DNA from: Methanotrichaceae archaeon
Lineage (GTDB): Archaea > Halobacteriota > Methanosarcinia > Methanotrichales > Methanotrichaceae
Direction of reading: 5' to 3'
Length of the DNA stretch: 19,212 bases
NCBI GenBank assembly: GCA_013329455.1
Contig: DUKF01000022.1
Coordinates: 1 to 19,212 of the forward strand
A program made the position numbers and the translations under genes. The notes under the pieces are model-generated. The model was not told the origin of the DNA. It made no database searches and saw only the letters and a list, made by a program, of their open reading frames with translations. Below, piece after piece: positions 14,562-19,212 of this stretch (the first letter of the stretch is position 1; each line of letters starts with the position of its first letter).

Positions 14562-14598
14562 CTTTGAGATTATACTTTGAGATTTGGACTTTGAGATT
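14562..14598 (+). repeat. Three direct repeats of CTTTGAGATT
   Basis: Exact copies at 14562-14571, 14575-14584 and 14589-14598, with a period of 13-14 bases. This resembles the short TTTGAGATTTGG-type intergenic repeats seen in many prokaryotes. It lies about 60 bases before the kinase start, within its likely leader. Confidence 0.75.
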
Positions 14599-14659
14599 TC
14601 GAACCGGATATCTGCGATGACCCAGAAAAGTTGGAACCTTCGGCGGAGTTGTTGACGAG

Positions 14660-17600
14660 ATGAGCTATAAAATCCTGGAAGGGGAGATCGAAAAAGCGCA
14701 AAAGCAGATCAAAGCGCTCATTCAAGAGGACGGTTCGCCCAAGAAATGCGGCGAAGAACCCGCCGTGAGCCTGGAAGATCTCTCCGCCACACTGGAGCAG
14801 CTTCGAAAATCGGCAGATGCGCTCCAAAAACGAAACGAAGAGCTCGTCACAGTGGAAGAAAATCTTCGAAGGTCTGAGGAGAGGTATCGAGCCCTGGTGG
14901 AGAACGTCGACGGAGTGATCTACGTCGTCGAACCCCAAGGCAAGATCACCTACATAAGTCCCGCTGTAGAGAGGATATTCGGATACGCGGTCGAAGAGAT
15001 CTTGGGCCAGAACGTATCCCGATTTCTCCATCCAGGCGACCGAAACTTCTTCAATGCCAGGTTGAAGTGTGCACTTGACGGCAGATCGATCCCTTCAGAG
15101 CTGAGGTTCATCGATAAAAGCGGCCTAGTTCGCTTTGTGAGAGCCTACGGAAGGCCGATCGTGGAAGGGGGTCGGCTGAAGGGTCTCAATGGGATCATGG
15201 TGGACATAACAGAACAGAGGGCGGTCGAGGAGGCTCTCAAGGAGAGCGAAGAGCGGCTCAACCTCGCCATCGAGGGAGCAGACCTTGGGATCTGGAACTG
15301 GGACATGTTGACTGACGAGGTGACCCACAACGATCGGTACACTGAGATGGCCGGGCTTCGGCCAGGCGAAAAAAGCGACATGATGGCCTGGAAGAGGTCG
15401 ATACATCCCGAAGACCTGACCATTGTTGAGGCGGCCCTCCGAGATATCCTTGCGCGAAAGACGCCCCTCTTCGATATGGATTACAGGACGATCTCCGGTG
15501 GGGATTGGATATGGGTGCAAGACCGGGGTCTTGTGGTGAAGAGGGACAGCGAGGGAAACCCCACGAAGATGGCGGGGACCATGCAGGACATCACCTGGCG
15601 TAAAAAGATGGAAGACGAGATCATCGAGGCTTCAGAGGAGCGCAAAGAGCTGGAACGGATCATCAACCGCAGTCCCGCCATCGCCTTCGTCCAGCGCGCT
15701 CCTACGGGGGGACCGGTCGAGTTCGTATCTGATAACATCAGCCAATTCGGATACAGCCCCGAGGACCTCTATTCCGGAGCTGTTTCGTTTGATGGGGACA
15801 TAATCCATCCCGACGATCTGGAGCAGGTAATCTTTGAAGTGAATCGGCACAGCCAGGACGGGTCCAAGAGCTTCTATCAGGAGTACAGGATCCTCACCTC
15901 GTCTGGTGAGGTTCGATGGCTCGCCGACCACACCTGGATAGGACGCGATGAAGACGGGTCCATAGCTCACTTTGAAGGCATCGCTCTTGACATAACAGAT
16001 CGGAAAAAAATAGAGATGGCACTTGTGGAGAGCGAGCGGAGGTTCAGGGAGATGGCGGATACTCTGCCCCAGTCGATCTTCGAATGTGACCTTCAGGGCA
16101 ACGTCACCTTCGCGAACCAGGTCGCCTTCGACGTTTTCGGTTACGAAGTTGAGGACTTTGACAAGGGTGTAAACATCTTTCAGGTATTCACCTACGAAGA
16201 TCAAGAAAACATGATGGAAAATTTCCAGAAAAGTTTGAACGAAGATCGAGTTTTCAGTTACGAGTACACCGGCCTCAAAAAGGAGGGGACCGTGTTCCAT
16301 CTCATCGTTTACTCCCGCCCGATCATCCGCGAGAGCGGGCCTGTCGGCTTGAGGGGTACCATCGTCGACATAACTGAGCGAAAGCGGGTGGAGGAGAACG
16401 TCAAACAGCTGGCGGACCTTAGCGAAAAGTTGGTCGAGATAGGAAGTCCCATGATCTCTGTGATCGATCAGGATAGGAGGATCTTCCTCTGGAACCGGGC
16501 CGCTGAGGACGTTACCGGATATTCCGCCCAGGAGGTGATGGGCAACGAAGATATCTGGGCCACTCTATTCCCAGATCCCCCAGAAAGATCGGAGTTCCTC
16601 AAGACTTTGCATGAGATCGAGATGGGCAGAACGACAGAAAGCCAGAGGACGAAGATGCAGGTCAAGTCGGGCGAGGAGAAGGTGATCTCCTGGAACGGCA
16701 TAAAGCTGGAAGACGGCGACGGAAACGGGATCGGAATCGTGATCACAGCCCAGGACATGACCAAATACGCGAAGATGAAAGAGGAGATTCGCTCTGAACG
16801 AGAGTTTTCCAGAGGCATAATCGAGGGCGCCGACCTCTTCATAGTCGGCCTCGATCCCCTGGGTAGGATCACCCTCTTCAACAAGGGTGCCGAGAACGTA
16901 ACAGGCCTTTCTGCAAAAGACGTGATGGACACCAACTTTTTCAAGCGTTTCGTTCACGAGACCGATAGAGAGGCCTTCGAAAGCCACGTATCATCGATAT
17001 TCGAGGGAAAGCCCGCCGGGCAGACGGAGGCAGCCGTCATCACCCGGGCGGGTGGCGAGATGGCGATCCAGTGGGTCTGGAGCGTCATCAGGAGCCAAAC
17101 CGGCGAGATCGAGTGGGTGATCGCCTTCGGCCATGACATGTCTTACGATAGGTGGCTGGAAGAACAGATGCTCCTTTTCATGGACGCCATCGAGTCCTCC
17201 AACGACGGGATCGCGATCTTCGGCAAAAGCAACCACTTACTCTTCGCAAACCCAACCCTTCTTGACATGTTCGGCTTCGAGCTGGGGGAGGTCCGCGGCA
17301 GGCTCTACAAGGACTTCATCCTGGATTTCGGGGAAGAGGTTCCATCGGAGAAAGAAGAAAACGGTAGCCGGAGGCGGATGATTTGCGTGAGAAAGGACAG
17401 AACTACATTCCCGGCCTCCATCAGCTTCGCTCCCGTCACCAGCAAGGACGGAACTCACATGGCCACCATCGCTGTGGCCAGAGACATATCTCAGACCACT
17501 GAGTACGAACAAAAGCTCGAGACGCTCAACCGCGAGCTTGCGAGCTTCGCCTACACCATCTCTCACGATCTGAGAGCGCCCCTCCGAGGCATACGGGGGT

Positions 17601-18202
17601 TTGCCGTGGCTCTCCAGGAAGATTACGGCGAGAACCTTGACGATACCGGCAGGAGGTACCTCGATAGGATCGGGAAGATCGCGGCCAACATGGATCGGCT
17701 GATTTTAGACCTATTGGACTACTCCAGGATAGGAAGGATAGTATCGCCGCCCGAGAAAGTCGACATGAAAAAGCTGATCGCTGAAGCTTACGAGGACGTA
17801 AAATCGCTGGCAAAAGACAACCCCGTCAATTTCTCTCTGAAAGGGGACTTCCCGGTGACCAGCTGCGAGAGGAGCCGCACAAAGCAGATCTTCACAAACC
17901 TCCTGGAAAACAGCCTGAAATATTCAAAAGATTCCATCGAGATCGAGGTGGGATGCCTCGATCGAGATGACGAGTACGAGTTCTGGGTCAAGGACAACGG
18001 CATCGGGTTCGACATGAAATATCTCGACAGGATATTTGACCCCTTCACAAGGCTTGAGAGGTCCGGCGAGGGGTCGGGGATAGGCCTTGCCACCGTCAAG
18101 AAGATCGTCGAGACCTGCGGAGGGAAGGTCTGGGCCGAATCGGTCCCCGGCGAGGGGAGCGTCTTCAGGCTCACCATCCCCAAAGAGAATGTGTCGGATT
18201 GA
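14660..18202 (+). CDS. Soluble multi-PAS sensor histidine kinase
   Basis: An 1180-residue sensor kinase, cytoplasmic since no membrane segment is seen. After an N-terminal coiled coil (about 1-70) come seven PAS/PAC units near 72-188, 196-314, 328-450, 458-575, 590-704, 713-828 and 838-945, several ending in the typical DIT-x-RK motif. The dimerisation/phosphoacceptor helix has ISHDLRAPLRG with His969. The ATPase domain has an N-box (NLLENSLKYSKD), DNGIGFD from 1112 and GSGIGLATV, so it looks catalytically intact. No receiver domain or response regulator gene is present nearby, typical of orphan kinases in Methanosarcinales. The ligand is unknown: PAS units may bind heme, flavin or metabolites, and no CxxCH motif is seen. 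The ATG at 14660 follows GGCGGAG by about ten bases. Confidence 0.95.
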   Translation: MSYKILEGEIEKAQKQIKALIQEDGSPKKCGEEPAVSLEDLSATLEQLRKSADALQKRNEELVTVEENLRRSEERYRALVENVDGVIYVVEPQGKITYISPAVERIFGYAVEEILGQNVSRFLHPGDRNFFNARLKCALDGRSIPSELRFIDKSGLVRFVRAYGRPIVEGGRLKGLNGIMVDITEQRAVEEALKESEERLNLAIEGADLGIWNWDMLTDEVTHNDRYTEMAGLRPGEKSDMMAWKRSIHPEDLTIVEAALRDILARKTPLFDMDYRTISGGDWIWVQDRGLVVKRDSEGNPTKMAGTMQDITWRKKMEDEIIEASEERKELERIINRSPAIAFVQRAPTGGPVEFVSDNISQFGYSPEDLYSGAVSFDGDIIHPDDLEQVIFEVNRHSQDGSKSFYQEYRILTSSGEVRWLADHTWIGRDEDGSIAHFEGIALDITDRKKIEMALVESERRFREMADTLPQSIFECDLQGNVTFANQVAFDVFGYEVEDFDKGVNIFQVFTYEDQENMMENFQKSLNEDRVFSYEYTGLKKEGTVFHLIVYSRPIIRESGPVGLRGTIVDITERKRVEENVKQLADLSEKLVEIGSPMISVIDQDRRIFLWNRAAEDVTGYSAQEVMGNEDIWATLFPDPPERSEFLKTLHEIEMGRTTESQRTKMQVKSGEEKVISWNGIKLEDGDGNGIGIVITAQDMTKYAKMKEEIRSEREFSRGIIEGADLFIVGLDPLGRITLFNKGAENVTGLSAKDVMDTNFFKRFVHETDREAFESHVSSIFEGKPAGQTEAAVITRAGGEMAIQWVWSVIRSQTGEIEWVIAFGHDMSYDRWLEEQMLLFMDAIESSNDGIAIFGKSNHLLFANPTLLDMFGFELGEVRGRLYKDFILDFGEEVPSEKEENGSRRRMICVRKDRTTFPASISFAPVTSKDGTHMATIAVARDISQTTEYEQKLETLNRELASFAYTISHDLRAPLRGIRGFAVALQEDYGENLDDTGRRYLDRIGKIAANMDRLILDLLDYSRIGRIVSPPEKVDMKKLIAEAYEDVKSLAKDNPVNFSLKGDFPVTSCERSRTKQIFTNLLENSLKYSKDSIEIEVGCLDRDDEYEFWVKDNGIGFDMKYLDRIFDPFTRLERSGEGSGIGLATVKKIVETCGGKVWAESVPGEGSVFRLTIPKENVSD

Positions 18203-18216
18203 AAGCCTTTTTTTAA
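18200..18216 (+). terminator. Poly-T terminator of the kinase gene
   Basis: A run of seven T (18208-18214) lies immediately after the kinase stop codon. Only a weak stem is possible (AGCC pairing far upstream), but archaeal termination can rely on U-rich tracts. Confidence 0.45.
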
Positions 18217-18243
18217 GAGAAAACAAAGTTCAGGGCGGTGAAC
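18217..18243 (-). terminator. Terminator of the MFS transporter gene
   Basis: On the minus strand GTTCA (18243-18239) and TGAAC (18232-18228) form a perfect stem around CCGCCC, followed by TTTGTTTTCTCTT. It lies 14 bases after the MFS stop codon. Confidence 0.6.
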
Positions 18244-18257
18244 GTGGGTCTTTTCCG

Positions 18258-19212
18258 TCAAGGCGATCCATCGGAATCCACCGATCCCAAGGCTCTCCGT
18301 GTCAAGAGATAAACTGCGAGGGTCGCAGAGGTGCCGATCGCCCCTCCCATGATAAAGACAGCATTGATCGATAAGAGGTCCATGACCATTCCTCCCAAGA
18401 GAGGTGCCGTGATTATCCCAAGGCTCATGGCGGTGTTGTACGCACCCATGGAGGTTCCCATCCCGATCTTTTTTCCGAGCTTCACCGTGAGAGCCATCAG
18501 AGGTGGCATCATCACCGCGCTCCCTAGGCCGTTGACACATGCGACGAGGAAGAGATCCCAAAAGGATCCGCTGAGGGGAATCAGAGCCAGGCTGGCGGCT
18601 GAGACGATCGATCCTGCTAGGATCATCAACACGGCGTTTCCCCTGTCAGCCATCCTTCCCAGAGGTATCTGGAAGATCGCCATCAAGAAGATGGAGACGG
18701 TGAGGATCAGGCCAACTTGGCTGGGAACTACGGAGATCTCGGGGGCGAAGAGGGGCATGAAGACCAAAAGCGAGCCACGGACTATCGCGTTAAGGGCTGT
18801 GAAGGCGAGAACGGCTGAAACCCCGGGCTGGCTGAATACGCTTCTAAGAGAGATCCTCTCTTTCTTTCCCCGAGCCGATCGCTTTTCGGTCTCCGGAAAA
18901 AAGGCGGCGGTCACCAGAAACGCGAGGGCCGATAGGCCCGCCATCGCATAGAACGCCGACGAAAACCCGAAGGTGTCGTTCAGCAAACCGCCCAGAAGGG
19001 GTCCGGAACCAAGACCCAAAAAGAAGGATACCTGAAACCTCGCCATGTAGGCTCCCTCCTCCCCCTGCTTTGAGAAGTCGCCGATGTAGGCCATGGCGAT
19101 CGGAACCACCATCGCCGACGCTAAGCCATGAAGAAACCGGACGGCCGTGAGAGAATAGACGCTCTCGGCCGCCACGTAGCCCAGAGAAAGGATGGCGTAC
19201 GCCAACAGGCCC
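18258..19212 (-). CDS. MFS transporter (5' end outside window)
   Basis: The frame is open to the right edge, so the N-terminus is missing; the TTG at 19205 is internal. The visible 318 residues hold about ten hydrophobic segments. The family loop TAVRFLHGLASAMVVPIAMAYIGDFSKQGEEGAYM appears near the start, and a central cytoplasmic loop (about 110-125, FFPETEKRSARGKKERISL) separates the two halves. The second-half repeat motif GRMADRGN is also visible. Roughly the first two helices are missing compared with a 12-helix, ~400-residue protein. It resembles drug/proton antiporter-type MFS members, but the substrate is unknown. It converges on the histidine kinase gene and has its own terminator. 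Confidence 0.88.
   Translation of the reverse strand, partial: GLLAYAILSLGYVAAESVYSLTAVRFLHGLASAMVVPIAMAYIGDFSKQGEEGAYMARFQVSFFLGLGSGPLLGGLLNDTFGFSSAFYAMAGLSALAFLVTAAFFPETEKRSARGKKERISLRSVFSQPGVSAVLAFTALNAIVRGSLLVFMPLFAPEISVVPSQVGLILTVSIFLMAIFQIPLGRMADRGNAVLMILAGSIVSAASLALIPLSGSFWDLFLVACVNGLGSAVMMPPLMALTVKLGKKIGMGTSMGAYNTAMSLGIITAPLLGGMVMDLLSINAVFIMGGAIGTSATLAVYLLTRRALGSVDSDGSP

Larger units (their letters stand above)
14322..14659. other. Divergent intergenic region with direct repeats
   Basis: No gene seen. It carries TTTTAAAA (14409-14416), which may serve the HEAT gene on the minus strand, then plus-strand TATA-like boxes for the kinase. Three copies of CTTTGAGATT follow, then a ribosome site (GGCGGAG) before the kinase ATG. 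A local tandem CTTGGTCTTGGT lies near 14383-14394. Confidence 0.5.

Noticed and set aside
14562..14598. CRISPR array
   Set aside because: Repeats are only 10 bases with 3-4 base spacers, far too short; no cas genes are present.
18087..18374. 95-codon plus-strand frame over the kinase end
   Set aside because: It overlaps the kinase ATPase domain in another frame and crosses both terminators; no family features.

Overview
The window is archaeal and almost certainly from a methanogen. It carries two genes found essentially only in methane-metabolising archaea, methanogenesis marker protein 2 and marker protein 4 (MtxX). Frequent GTG/TTG starts with GGAGG/GGTG ribosome sites, AT-rich spacers with TATA-like boxes and poly-T terminators also fit. 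HEAT-repeat proteins plus a multi-PAS kinase suggest the Methanothrix (Methanosaeta) group of Methanosarcinales; that placement is inference.

Layout. (1) 2-1069, plus strand: the C-terminal part of a HEAT-repeat-type protein with a terminal membrane anchor, cut by the left edge. (2) 1153-9115, minus strand: eight tightly spaced genes that read as one operon from high to low coordinates. They are two paralogous exported substrate-binding proteins, a SAM-dependent methyltransferase, a slipin (SPFH) membrane protein, a BtuC/FecD-type permease and its ATPase, then an ABC-2 exporter ATPase and permease. (3) 9414-9974, minus: a flavin reductase-like (flavoredoxin) protein. (4) 10401-11432, plus: an exported FmdE-family protein with its own TATA box and a palindrome upstream. 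The spacers around (3) and (4) hold several operator-like inverted repeats. (5) 11509-14321, minus: a HEAT-repeat protein followed by marker proteins 2 and 4, probably co-transcribed. (6) 14660-18202, plus: a soluble histidine kinase with seven PAS domains. (7) 18258-19212, minus: an MFS transporter cut by the right edge.

How the genes may work together. Region 2 looks like an import system for a metal chelate or corrinoid-like ligand. The two binding proteins carry extra cysteines, and the set also includes a methyltransferase and a slipin. The following ABC-2 pair may export a product or be a passenger of the same transcript. The extracellular FmdE-like protein and the flavoredoxin lie directly upstream and could process the ligand or reduce a metal. 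The substrate cannot be read from sequence. No tRNA, rRNA, CRISPR array or insertion sequence was seen.
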